A stretch of 64,000 bases of DNA from JBBPZK01 sp965219175 (GTDB lineage: Bacteria; Actinomycetota; Rubrobacteria; Rubrobacterales; Rubrobacteraceae): positions 248,001 to 312,000 of the forward strand of contig CBDCNI010000001.1 of NCBI GenBank assembly GCA_965219175.1. The letters run 5' to 3'. Within the stretch, counting starts at the first letter, position 1; each line of letters begins with the position of its first letter. The notes below the pieces were generated by a model. It saw only the letters and a program-made list of their open reading frames with translations. It was not told the DNA's origin and searched no databases. The translations under genes were made by a program, and so were the position numbers. Positions 42,462 through 51,313 of this stretch are shown in pieces.

Positions 42462-43874
42462 CTAGCCGATGCTCCCGAGCAGAACCTGGGCGGCGACGCC
42501 TACAGCGAAGGTAAAGAACAAGGCTATCGTCCAGACGGAGGTGGTCGTCCGGGATAGGGTTGTTGGCTCCTTCGGTCGTTGATACATCGGGACGATGAGC
42601 CGCAGGTACACGCCGAGTGACAGAACGCTGTTCAGGATGGCGATCACGGCGAGCCACGTAAACCCTGCGTCTATCGCCGCCCCGAAGAGCAGGAACTTGC
42701 CGACGAAGCCCGCCAGCGGCGGTATGCCGACGAGAGAGATGAGGAAGACTACCATCGCAACACCAGCCGCCGGGTTCGTGCGCCCGAACCCCGTGAACGA
42801 ACGGAGGTCCCGACCCACGGAGAGGACGATGGCGAAAGCTCCCAGGTTCATGGCGGCGTAGGCGGCAGTGAACAGGATAAGTGAGCGGAGAGCGAATTCG
42901 CTCTGGTTGACGGCCACGACGCCGAGCAGGAAGTATCCTGACTGGGCGATGGAGGAGTAGGCCAGGAGGCGCACGACGTTATCCTGGACGAGGGCCGCGA
43001 GGTTGCCGTAAGTCATCGTAAGGGCGGCGAGTCCGGCGATGACGAGCGGCCAGGCTGTCGCGTCGGCTGGTAGATAGCGCACGACCTGCACGAGGGCGAA
43101 GATCGCGCCGACTTTTGGAACTATCGAGAGGAAGGCCGCGACAGAGACCGGGCCGCCGTCGTAGGCGTCCGGAGCCCAGAAGTGGAACGGGACGAACGAG
43201 GCCTTGTACCCGAGGCCGACGAGCACCGCGACGAAGCCGAAACCGGCGGCCAGCGGCGCGCTACCGAGCCGCTCCTCCGCCGAGAGGAAGGTGGAGCCCG
43301 CGAGACCGAACCAGTACGTGAGGCCGAATATCATGACCGCCCCGGTTACGGAGCCGAAGACGAAGTACTTCATCGCCGCCTCGGTGGCGCGGTCGTCGCG
43401 CGGGTAGGCCACGAGCGCGAACGTCGCGAGGCTTGAGAGGAGCACGCCGAGCACGAGGAACATCATGTCGCCCGCCCCCGCGAGCACGAGCGCCCCGACA
43501 GTCGCGAAACAGAGGAGGCTGTACACGGTGCCTTCGCGGTCCGTATCGCGGACTTCCACGCGCGCGAGTATGGCGGTGAGAGCCGTGGTTGGGGAGAGCA
43601 GTATCACGGCCCACACACTCAAATCGTCTACGAGATAGGTGCCCTCGAAGGCCGTTGCATTCGCGCCGACTAGCTGCGTCGCGAGGAAGGTCGCGACCAG
43701 TAGCCCGATCACGGTGAACGGCAGCGAGACTTTCGGCATCCGGAGCATCTCGAAGACCAGCGCGCCTACGGCGGTTAGGAGCACCGCTATCTGGGGCGAT
43801 ATGAGCACAATGCTCTGGAGCATCTGCGACGAGCTTTCGACCAGCGTTCCGTTGAGGACTCCCGGCGTGCTCAC
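42462..43874 (-). CDS. nuoN: complex I subunit NuoN-like proton channel
   Basis: A 470-residue antiporter-like subunit. About 14 transmembrane helices (VWAVILLSPTTALTAILA..., PLVIAGLAALTMTYGNLAAL) follow the Mrp/NuoN pattern. The start is set at the GTG overlapping the nuoM stop (GTGA); the open frame extends further only inside nuoM. It ends the eight-gene nuo-like operon. Confidence 0.9.
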   Translation of the reverse strand: MSTPGVLNGTLVESSSQMLQSIVLISPQIAVLLTAVGALVFEMLRMPKVSLPFTVIGLLVATFLATQLVGANATAFEGTYLVDDLSVWAVILLSPTTALTAILARVEVRDTDREGTVYSLLCFATVGALVLAGAGDMMFLVLGVLLSSLATFALVAYPRDDRATEAAMKYFVFGSVTGAVMIFGLTYWFGLAGSTFLSAEERLGSAPLAAGFGFVAVLVGLGYKASFVPFHFWAPDAYDGGPVSVAAFLSIVPKVGAIFALVQVVRYLPADATAWPLVIAGLAALTMTYGNLAALVQDNVVRLLAYSSIAQSGYFLLGVVAVNQSEFALRSLILFTAAYAAMNLGAFAIVLSVGRDLRSFTGFGRTNPAAGVAMVVFLISLVGIPPLAGFVGKFLLFGAAIDAGFTWLAVIAILNSVLSLGVYLRLIVPMYQRPKEPTTLSRTTTSVWTIALFFTFAVGVAAQVLLGSIG

Positions 43875-45337
43875 AAGCCTATGGCCTCTGTTGTCCGGTG
43901 GATGACATCGAGCAGCAAGAACGGGGCGACCCCGATCAGGACGGTAAGCGCCGCCAGCGGAACTATGGATAAAATTTCTCGCCCGCTGAGATCCTTCATC
44001 TCTCGCCAACGTTCAGAAGGCTTGCCCAGAAAAGCTATCTGTATCGCGCGCAAATACAGTCCGGCCGTGACAACGATCCCGAGCACCGCGATCACAGCCA
44101 CCGGGTAGACCTGGAGCGTTCCGAGGAAGATCTGGAACTCCGCCGGGAAGTGGGCGAGTCCCGGCAGGCCCAGCGAAGCGAACGCGGCCAAGATAAAGAG
44201 CCAGCCGAGGCCGGGTACGATCCGCAGCAGTCCGCCCATCTCGCCCATCTCGCGGGTGTGGGTCCGGTCCTGGAGCATCCCAACGAGAAGGAAGAGCGCG
44301 CCGGTTACGACGCCGTGGCTAACCATCTGCAAGACTGCGCCATCGAGGGCCAGCGCCCGGACGCCTGCGTCCGTCGCGGCGGCGGCCACTGCGACGCCGA
44401 GTACGACGTATCCCATGTGGTTCACGCTGGTGTAGGCGATCAGGCGCTTCAGGTCCGTCTGGCCCAGCGCCACGAATGCCCCGTAGAGCGCGGTAAAGAC
44501 TGCGAGGACCACCACGTAGGGAGCTGCGACGCGGAAGGCGTCCGGCGTCATCTGCAGGGCAAACCGGATCAGGCCGTAGGTCCCGAGTTTGAGCATTACG
44601 CCCGCCAGGATCACGCTTCCGGCGGTGGGAGCCTCGACGTGGGCCGCCGGCAGCCACGTATGTACCGGGAAGATGGGGGTCTTGACTGCGAAGGTTATGA
44701 ACATGGCGATAAAGGCGAGCATCGCCGCCAGGCCCGTGAGCGGCGGCGACTCTATGAACGCCCGCATGTCGAAAGTGCGCGGGTCGCTTCCCAGGTACAG
44801 GCCCAGGATCGCCAGCAGGAGCGGCAGGCTGCCGAGCAGCGTGTAGAGAAAGAACGTCAGCGCCGCCCGCTGGCGTCCCTCGTGGCCCCAGTCGGCGATG
44901 ATGAAGTACATCGCGACCAGCGTCACCTCGAAGAAGACGTAGAAGAGGATCGCATCGAGCGCCACAAAGACACCGAGGCTCGCCGTCTCCAGGAGCAAGA
45001 ACAGCGCCACGTAGGAGCGCGCCCGTTCCGTAACCTTCACCGAGAAGACGAAAGACACGAAGAAGAGCGCCAGCGTCAGCAGCACGAGCGGTAAGCTTAT
45101 TCCGTCCACGCCGACCCGGTAGGCGGCCCCGAGAGATGGTATCCAGGAGACCTCCTCCACATGCGTGAACCCCGCCCCGGCTCCGCGCGCCCACATCCCC
45201 GCCGCCCCGAGCAAGGTCAGCCCCGAGGCCACCAGACCGACCGCGTGGGCGCCACGGGTCGAGATACCCGGCAGCGCCACGAGTAGCACGGCTCCCAGCA
45301 GCGGAAGAAAGAGCGTTACGGATACGAGTGGAAACAT
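43871..45337 (-). CDS. nuoM: complex I subunit NuoM-like proton channel
   Basis: A 488-residue subunit. The channel residues are retained: the Glu in FYVFFEVTLVAMYF and the Lys region MLKLGTYGLIRF, together with KTPIFPVHTWLPAAHVEAPT. It starts 13 bp after nuoL and overlaps nuoN by 4 bp. It appears proton-pumping competent. Confidence 0.92.
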   Translation of the reverse strand: MFPLVSVTLFLPLLGAVLLVALPGISTRGAHAVGLVASGLTLLGAAGMWARGAGAGFTHVEEVSWIPSLGAAYRVGVDGISLPLVLLTLALFFVSFVFSVKVTERARSYVALFLLLETASLGVFVALDAILFYVFFEVTLVAMYFIIADWGHEGRQRAALTFFLYTLLGSLPLLLAILGLYLGSDPRTFDMRAFIESPPLTGLAAMLAFIAMFITFAVKTPIFPVHTWLPAAHVEAPTAGSVILAGVMLKLGTYGLIRFALQMTPDAFRVAAPYVVVLAVFTALYGAFVALGQTDLKRLIAYTSVNHMGYVVLGVAVAAAATDAGVRALALDGAVLQMVSHGVVTGALFLLVGMLQDRTHTREMGEMGGLLRIVPGLGWLFILAAFASLGLPGLAHFPAEFQIFLGTLQVYPVAVIAVLGIVVTAGLYLRAIQIAFLGKPSERWREMKDLSGREILSIVPLAALTVLIGVAPFLLLDVIHRTTEAIGL

Positions 45338-45350
45338 TCGGTAGACCTTT

Positions 45351-47168
45351 CTACGGAACCAGTATGCCGATAGCCAGGAGCGCCAGGATCAAGGCGCCAC
45401 CGGTGACAGCCAGCAGCAACTCCTTGTGGACGAGACCCGTCTGGAGCCTGCGGGCGCGGCGGCCCAGGTTCCGTGTCCCACGGACCAGAGCGAATATGAA
45501 GCCGTCGATCCCCTTTTCGTCCGTGATCCGCGAGGCCTGCGCAACCGCGAGACCCAAACGCCCGACACCGAGCACACCCCTGTGGATGCCGCTGTCGAGG
45601 GTATCCGTGGCGCGCGCCACCGCGAGCGCCGGCCGGGCCACGAATTGCTCGAATCCACCTCCGACACGGAATCCCTTTTCGGCTGACGAGCGCAGAGGTC
45701 CGAGGAGAGTATCTGCGGAGACGAACCATCCCAGGACCAGGCCACCGAGCGCGACGGCGGTGCCGATTATCACGGTCAGCAAGTCCTTCGGTAGCTCGCC
45801 CCCGACGAGCCGGACGAGCGGCTCCAGCGCGAATCCCAGGACGACCGCCAGCGCGACGAGCGTGGACATACCCACGCCCATCCAGGTCATTCCGGCGATC
45901 GGCTCGTTCTGTTTCTCGCCTTTCCAGAGGATTCGCAGCGCCCGTGCTACGTAGATCCCGGTGAGCGCGGTCCCCGCTAGGGCGAGCGGGAAGAGAAGCC
46001 AGGCGAAAGGTGACTCGAACGTCGCGGCTATGACGGCATCCTTGGACCAGAATCCGGCGAGCGGCGGCACACCGGCGAGAGCCAGGCCCGCGAGGGCGAA
46101 CCCGACGAACACCAGTGGACGTTCGCGTCCGGCGCCTGCGAGCTTCGAGAAACCCGTGGTGCCTCGGGCGTGCTGGAAGACGCCCGAGCCGAGGAAGAGT
46201 GAGCTTTTCATCGCCGCGTGGGCGGTGAGGTGGGCGAGGGCGGCCACGGGAGAGCCCGCGCCCAGGGCCAACAGCATAAATCCGTACTGGCTGGAAGTGG
46301 AGGCCGCGAGCAGCCGCTTGAGGTCCCGGTCCGCGACGGCCATGACGCCGGTAACTATTACTGTAACGCCACCCAACGCGCCAACGACGAGCAGCGCTTC
46401 CGGCGGGAACAGCGGGAAGGCGCGAATCAGCAGGATCGCCCCGGCGGCCACCAGGGTCGCCGAGTGGAGCAGCGCCGAGACCGGAGTTGGACCGGCCATC
46501 GCGTCCTGTAGCCAGCCCTGCAAAGGTGTCTGGGCGGATTTACCCGCCGCCGCGAGGAGCACGAACAGGCTCGCGGCGAAAGCGGCTGCGCCCCCGGTCT
46601 CTAACGTGCGGGAGATCTCGCTGGTCCCGGCTTGCGAGACGAGGACGAAGATGCCGACGTAGAGCCCGAGGTCGGCGGTGCGAGTGTAGAGGAAGGCGCG
46701 GGTCGCCGCCTCGCCGACGCCTTCTCTCTCGTACCAAAACCCGATCAGCATGTAAGAAGCCAGCCCTATCATCTCCCACGCCGCGAGCAACAAAACCCAA
46801 TCTCCCGCAAACACCAGCGTCTCCATAGCGGCGACAAAAAAAGACATCTGGGCGAAGAAGCGAACCTTACCCTCTTCCTCCGCCATGTACCCCACGGCGT
46901 AGAGCATCACGAACGCGCCCACGACCGCGACGATGGTGGCGATCACCGCCGTCAGGGGGGTAGCGGTGATGCGCAGAGGAAAATCCGGCAGTCCCGACAG
47001 CACCGCCGCGTAGCGCGCGCCACCGGCGACGCCGACGAGAGTAACTATTGCGCCGAACAGTGCGACACCGACTCCTAAAAGGGCGAGAGCTGGGGCTGCA
47101 CGGCGGATCAGCAGCATCGTTGCCATCGCCGCGAGCGGACCGAGTATTGTCAGGGCGACGAAGGTCAT
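45351..47168 (-). CDS. nuoL: complex I subunit NuoL-like proton channel
   Basis: A 605-residue subunit with the Glu in LLLAAWEMIGLASY, the Lys in GKSAQTPLQGWL, HSATLVAAG, and a long C-terminal lateral-helix region (about 500-605). The ATG at 47168 overlaps the nuoK stop (ATGA); an in-frame extension to 47489 lies only within nuoK. Confidence 0.92.
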   Translation of the reverse strand: MTFVALTILGPLAAMATMLLIRRAAPALALLGVGVALFGAIVTLVGVAGGARYAAVLSGLPDFPLRITATPLTAVIATIVAVVGAFVMLYAVGYMAEEEGKVRFFAQMSFFVAAMETLVFAGDWVLLLAAWEMIGLASYMLIGFWYEREGVGEAATRAFLYTRTADLGLYVGIFVLVSQAGTSEISRTLETGGAAAFAASLFVLLAAAGKSAQTPLQGWLQDAMAGPTPVSALLHSATLVAAGAILLIRAFPLFPPEALLVVGALGGVTVIVTGVMAVADRDLKRLLAASTSSQYGFMLLALGAGSPVAALAHLTAHAAMKSSLFLGSGVFQHARGTTGFSKLAGAGRERPLVFVGFALAGLALAGVPPLAGFWSKDAVIAATFESPFAWLLFPLALAGTALTGIYVARALRILWKGEKQNEPIAGMTWMGVGMSTLVALAVVLGFALEPLVRLVGGELPKDLLTVIIGTAVALGGLVLGWFVSADTLLGPLRSSAEKGFRVGGGFEQFVARPALAVARATDTLDSGIHRGVLGVGRLGLAVAQASRITDEKGIDGFIFALVRGTRNLGRRARRLQTGLVHKELLLAVTGGALILALLAIGILVP

Positions 47169-47473
47169 CCTTTCAGGTCCCTCGCTTCTTCCATCTCGAC
47201 CGAGCCTTTGTTGCGGAAGCGGGCGGTGCCGACACCGAAGCCGACGGCCATCTCGAGGGCCATGACGGTCATCACGATCAGGACGAACACCTGTCCGGAG
47301 TAGGCGCCAGGGTGAAGGAAGCGCCAGAAGGCGACCAGGTTGATCATGGCCCCGCCGAGCATTAGCTCGACGCCCATCATGATCATGACCAGGTTCGTCT
47401 GGGAGAGCGAGCCGTAGAGTCCGACCCCGAAGAGGATCGCACCGACGAGCAGCGCGACGATGAACGTAGCCAC
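47165..47473 (-). CDS. nuoK: complex I subunit NuoK
   Basis: A 102-residue three-helix subunit. The buried glutamates lie in MIMMGVELMLGGAMINLVAF and TVMALEMAVGFG. The GTG start shares its first base with the nuoJ stop (TAGTG) and the stop overlaps nuoL. Confidence 0.92.
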   Translation of the reverse strand: MATFIVALLVGAILFGVGLYGSLSQTNLVMIMMGVELMLGGAMINLVAFWRFLHPGAYSGQVFVLIVMTVMALEMAVGFGVGTARFRNKGSVEMEEARDLKG

Positions 47474-47982
47474 TACCCTCGCCTCTCAAGGGCTACGGCG
47501 ATGGTGGCGATCATGGCCGTCAGAATGGTGATGCCCGCCGTCTCGAAGATGAGCATCGAGCGCCCCATCAACTCTATCCCGAGGTCGTGAACTTGTTCGC
47601 CGGGAGGGACGCTGCCCGCGATGGAACCCCAGCCGACCAGGAACACCAGGGCGACGACCACGAGCGCCCCGAGGACGCCGGCTACCTGTGATATCCGCTT
47701 CTGGTGCGTCATGTCCATCCCCATGAGGCCGCCGGGGTCCATCATGTACATCACCATGAAAATCGCCATGATGGACATCTCGGTCGCCATCATCATGATC
47801 TGCAACACACCGAGAAACTCACTCTGCATCGCGAGAAACATCGCGCCGATGGCGACCTGCGAGAACAGGAGCGCCAGTGCCGAGCGGACCATCGAGGAGG
47901 TGGTAAAGACCACGACGCCGAACCAGATAGCCGCTATCCCGAAGAGACCTACGAAGACCGGCTGCAAGATCGTCTGGAGCAT
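47473..47982 (-). CDS. nuoJ: complex I subunit NuoJ
   Basis: A 169-residue five-helix subunit with VFTTSSMVRSALALLFSQVA and MQSEFLGVLQIMMMATEMSI, matching NuoJ. The ATG shares one base with the nuoH stop (TGATG); the longer open frame to 48183 lies inside nuoH. Coupling with both neighbours is strict. Confidence 0.9.
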   Translation of the reverse strand: MLQTILQPVFVGLFGIAAIWFGVVVFTTSSMVRSALALLFSQVAIGAMFLAMQSEFLGVLQIMMMATEMSIMAIFMVMYMMDPGGLMGMDMTHQKRISQVAGVLGALVVVALVFLVGWGSIAGSVPPGEQVHDLGIELMGRSMLIFETAGITILTAMIATIAVALERRG

Positions 47983-48881
47983 CACTTGTCCACCACCAGC
48001 AGGACGATGCCGACGTAGAGGATGTTGATCAGGGCGAGCGGGATGCCGAATTTCCAGAACCACTGCAGCATATGCTCCTCGCGTAGACGCGGTACGAATC
48101 GTCCGGCGAAGAGCATCACCGACGCGACCACGAGCGACTTGCCTAAAGTCCATGCCCACGGCGGCAGCACCGGGCCGATCCAACCACCCAGATAGAAGAC
48201 CGTAACCGTCACCGCGAGGGTTACGACCAGCACCATGCGCGCGAGGCGCATGATCGCCAGCCTCGCCCCCGTGTACTCGGCCATGACACCGCCCGCCAAC
48301 TCACCCGGCGCCGTCGGCAGATCAAAAGGTGGCAGAAAGCAAACCGCCAGCGCCGCCAGAAAGAAGAGGACGAAGCCTAGAGGTTGGAAGACGACATTCC
48401 ACAGTTCATTCTGGGACTCCACGATCCGGGTTGTAAAGAGAGACTCGGCGCGCATCGCGACCGCCGTCAGTGGCATCACGATCAGCATGGAGTAGCCTAC
48501 GAGCTGTCCCAGGAAACGCCAGCCGCCGACCATCGCATAAACTCCGTCCGGCCCCCAACCGGCCATCACCAGAGCCACCATCACGAACGCGAGCGCAGCG
48601 TTCACGAAGAGCGCGCCGGTCGCCAGGTCCGTGATTATGAGACCCGGCGCCAGGGGCAGCACGGCGGCGGCGAGGAGGGCGGAAATCAAGAGAAGCACCG
48701 GCCCGACCTCGAAGAAGATCCTGTCGGAGCTACGGGTAACGACCGACTCCCGCCCCAACAAAGCCACGGCGTCCAGCGCAGGCCCCGCAGGTTGGAAACG
48801 TCCGTTCGCCACCCAGCTTTCGAGCACGGCGACGACGTACGCTCCCGCGAGCAAAACCAGTGCGACTATCGCCGTCGTCAC
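47982..48881 (-). CDS. nuoH: complex I subunit NuoH-like
   Basis: A 299-residue subunit with eight helices. The acidic loop is recognisable as FDLPTAPGELAGGVMAEYTGA. The first cytoplasmic segment reads RFQPAGPALDA, so the canonical RxGPNR is weak, though the aligned QP...D pattern remains. The GTG start overlaps the stop of the NuoB/D-like fusion gene (GTGA). Confidence 0.87.
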   Translation of the reverse strand: MTTAIVALVLLAGAYVVAVLESWVANGRFQPAGPALDAVALLGRESVVTRSSDRIFFEVGPVLLLISALLAAAVLPLAPGLIITDLATGALFVNAALAFVMVALVMAGWGPDGVYAMVGGWRFLGQLVGYSMLIVMPLTAVAMRAESLFTTRIVESQNELWNVVFQPLGFVLFFLAALAVCFLPPFDLPTAPGELAGGVMAEYTGARLAIMRLARMVLVVTLAVTVTVFYLGGWIGPVLPPWAWTLGKSLVVASVMLFAGRFVPRLREEHMLQWFWKFGIPLALINILYVGIVLLVVDK

Positions 48882-50476
48882 CGGGACATTTCCCAGGGAG
48901 AGAGGTCCAGCGACCCGACGCCGACCAGTGCGTCAGCTACTTCTTTGCCTACCGTCACGCTCTCGACCAGCCGGACGTTTCGCGTCGAGGGAGCATCTAG
49001 CTCCGCAGAGACTATATCTCCATCTTTCAGGGTGACGTGCAGCGTCGACGTACCACGCGACGTTTCCACCGTTGCCATTCCCGTACCGGAAGAAGAGTCA
49101 CTGATCGGGGAGTCCGTGCTCGTAATAGCATCTGCTCCGAGCACGAGATCCAGGCTCTGCTTTGTCTCCTCCAGCCGGAGTTGGAAACGGGCGAGGGCGT
49201 CGTTGCCCTCACGCACTACGGGCGAGAAACCGAGGTTGCGGTACGCTGGATCTTTCGAGCGCGAATCTTCTTCGGACCCGGCGGTCCGCGCCACCGGCCC
49301 GGCCGCGTTCCCCGCAACCCCGTCTAAGACCCCTATCCCCCCGAGCTTGCTCCCGAGCAGCGGCGTCCGGAGCGCTCTACGGACAAAGTCTTCTACTTCG
49401 CCTTTTATGCGCCTGATCTCGTCGATATCCGCCGCCCGGAGAAGAGCTAGTTGCAACCGCGCCGCCCGCTGGGAGAGCGAGCCGTCGCCGATCAGAAACC
49501 CGAAATTCGCCGCCCATCCCAGATGGCTCGCCGCGCGCTCGCGCTCCAGGACGCCCACTCTGGAGAGAGCTTCTTCTTCACCAATCCGTTTTCCAAAAGC
49601 GTCCTCGACGGCCCGGCGGGCGAGCAGCCGATAAGCGACCGGCGTGAGCGGGTCTAGCCTCGCGGCGCGTTCGGGGATGCTTACTGCCGGGCCATGAAGT
49701 AACACCGCCGGCAGGTGGCCTTCTATTCCAGGCTCCACCTCTGTTTCGGCCACTGTGTCGCCGTCGAGGGTGAAAATTAGGGAGAGGCCACCTGGGAGAC
49801 CCGGAAACAACGGGCCGTAAGGCGCAGGCACCCACTCCATGATCAGGCCGTCCCCACTCACCGGCATGCCCTCGGTCATCTCGATCATGGACATAAAGTC
49901 CTCTAACTGATCCTCGCCGATCTCCTTCTCCCCGGACTCGTCATCTTCTCCGGAGTCAGCCTCCTGGTCTTCCTGCTCGCCCTCGTCTTCTTCCTCTTCG
50001 CCTGAGCCGTGGTCGTGGCCGTGGTCCATCTCCCCTTCGCCTTCCTCTTCTTCCTGTACTACCTCGGCCTCGAAATCAGCGGCTTCGGGACTGAAAGCGC
50101 CTTCAGCGAAGGCGCGACGGAGGTCTTCTACACCGTTGACGAACGACTCTTGTCCCGGCGCCACCGAGACGTCCGGCTCTGGAAGCGGCGACACCTCTCC
50201 GGTTCCAACAGCGAACACGGCCCGAGGACGCATCATCTGCGCGTAGGCGACGGCCGCCGCCTCACGGAGCCCCTCCGGTGGATCCCCAACGATCAACAAC
50301 ACGCTCGCGTGTCGCGGCGTATCTACTATCTGGAGTCCGGCTGCCTCTATGTCGAGGCCAAGCGCCCGCGCAACGTCCGGTCCGGGGACGACGAACGCGG
50401 TCAGACGGCGGGCCATCGCCCACGCAACCGTCTTGTGGAACCAGTTCGGCTCCGCCTGGCGCGCACCGGAGATCAC
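48878..50476 (-). CDS. cysteine-free NuoB-NuoD-like fusion subunit
   Basis: A 532-residue protein starting at a GTG that overlaps the nuoA stop, with AGGAGG 5 nt upstream. Residues about 10-125 resemble NuoB (PRHASVLLIVGDPPEGL, PRAVFAVGTGE). Residues 141-190 are a Glu/Asp-rich linker with DHGHDHG. Residues about 200-532 resemble NuoD: GPLFPGLPGGLSLIFTLDG, AARLDPLTPVAYRLL, ASHLGWAANFGFL, and the terminal GSLDLSPWEMSR in place of the NuoD SLDPVMGEVDR. The protein has no Cys, so the N2 cluster ligands of NuoB are lost. The NuoD HPSTHG histidines and the RLDY tyrosine used for quinone are also replaced. It probably keeps a scaffold role on the membrane arm without redox chemistry, or with an unknown input. 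Confidence 0.8.
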   Translation of the reverse strand: MISGARQAEPNWFHKTVAWAMARRLTAFVVPGPDVARALGLDIEAAGLQIVDTPRHASVLLIVGDPPEGLREAAAVAYAQMMRPRAVFAVGTGEVSPLPEPDVSVAPGQESFVNGVEDLRRAFAEGAFSPEAADFEAEVVQEEEEGEGEMDHGHDHGSGEEEEDEGEQEDQEADSGEDDESGEKEIGEDQLEDFMSMIEMTEGMPVSGDGLIMEWVPAPYGPLFPGLPGGLSLIFTLDGDTVAETEVEPGIEGHLPAVLLHGPAVSIPERAARLDPLTPVAYRLLARRAVEDAFGKRIGEEEALSRVGVLERERAASHLGWAANFGFLIGDGSLSQRAARLQLALLRAADIDEIRRIKGEVEDFVRRALRTPLLGSKLGGIGVLDGVAGNAAGPVARTAGSEEDSRSKDPAYRNLGFSPVVREGNDALARFQLRLEETKQSLDLVLGADAITSTDSPISDSSSGTGMATVETSRGTSTLHVTLKDGDIVSAELDAPSTRNVRLVESVTVGKEVADALVGVGSLDLSPWEMSR

Positions 50477-50838
50477 TTCTGCCTCCTGAAAGCTCCCTGG
50501 CTCCAACCATACAGCAGCCCCAGGTAGAGGATCATCAGAAAGACACCCATATCGAGCAGCGCCTTTAACCCCAGCTCCCGGTAGACCACGGCCCACGGGT
50601 ACATGTAGGCCATCTCCATATCAAAGGCCAGAAAGAGCAGCGCGTATCCATAGTAACGCGCGTGGTATCGGGCCCATACCGGGTCTCTGGAGAGCTTGCC
50701 GGAGGTGGCCGGAACGTCCTTGCCCGGCTCCCGACGCGTCTTGCCGAACGAACGGGCGATGCCGTAGACGCTCAACACGAACCCCACCGTACCGACGACC
50801 ATCGCCAGAAGCAGCGCGTACTGTTGCAGAGCGCTCAC
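50473..50838 (-). CDS. nuoA: complex I subunit NuoA
   Basis: A 121-residue three-helix subunit with the ARYHARYYGYALLFLAFDMEMAYMYPWAVVYRELG signature (split: ALLFLAFDMEMAYMYPW is the conserved second helix). It starts with GTG after AGGGG and is the first gene of the operon. Its stop overlaps the GTG of the B/D fusion. Confidence 0.92.
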   Translation of the reverse strand: MSALQQYALLLAMVVGTVGFVLSVYGIARSFGKTRREPGKDVPATSGKLSRDPVWARYHARYYGYALLFLAFDMEMAYMYPWAVVYRELGLKALLDMGVFLMILYLGLLYGWSQGAFRRQK

Positions 50839-51066
50839 CGTGAAACCCCTGGACCTTCGCTGTTCACAAGACTCCCTCGCCGCAAATTCACGGACACTCC
50901 CACCCCAGCATTTCCCTCCACGCCTACCGTCAACCGCTTCTCCAGCCAGTGGACCGACTTATTGTATACCCCCTACCCCTATATTGAGATCCCTGATCTA
51001 AAAATGGTTCTTTCTATGTACGACTCTCTGGTGTGCGGTTTTGAAAGGGTAGAAGTTGTTCGGGAT
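50839..51066. promoter_or_regulatory. nuo-like operon upstream region
   Basis: 228 bp between nuoA and the P450 remnant. No gene is visible. It holds an AT-rich segment and the CsoR-box-like motif listed separately. The promoter for nuoA is expected here. Confidence 0.4.
50966..50983. promoter_or_regulatory. CsoR-box-like motif upstream of nuoA
   Basis: The 18-bp ATACCCCCTACCCCTATA matches the motif in front of copA at 14 of 18 positions (same length, identical first eight and last six bases). It lies 128 bp from the nuoA start. Confidence 0.45.
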
Positions 51067-51285
51067 CTACCGTTTTTCGAGCCTCATCTTTACTCCTCCT
51101 TTGGGCCGAAGGGTGATGGATGGTTGGGGGGTAATGTGTTGTCCGGGGATCAATTCGAGCTTAAAGTTTTGGGCGATGGTCGCGAGCAACAGGGCGGCCT
51201 CCATCTTCGCGAAGGGTTGTCCGATGCACAGGCGCGGTCCGCCGCCGAAGGGGAAGTAGGCGTACTTCGGCGGTGCGAGCGTCAC
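51067..51285 (-). pseudogene. cytochrome P450 C-terminal fragment
   Basis: A 72-residue frame contains the haem-binding signature FPFGGGPRLCIGQPFA and the following helix (MEAALLLATIAQNF), then the usual C-terminal strand. The preceding about 350 residues of a P450 are absent; upstream lies copZ within 30 bp. It is a decayed remnant, possibly left by insertion or deletion at the end of the cop operon. Confidence 0.85.
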
Positions 51286-51313
51286 GGTAGTCGCCTCTGT
51301 GGAGGTCTCTGTG

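Noticed and set aside
44150..45094. 314-codon open frame on the plus strand
   Set aside because: Antisense to nuoM, Arg/Glu/His-rich without a domain.
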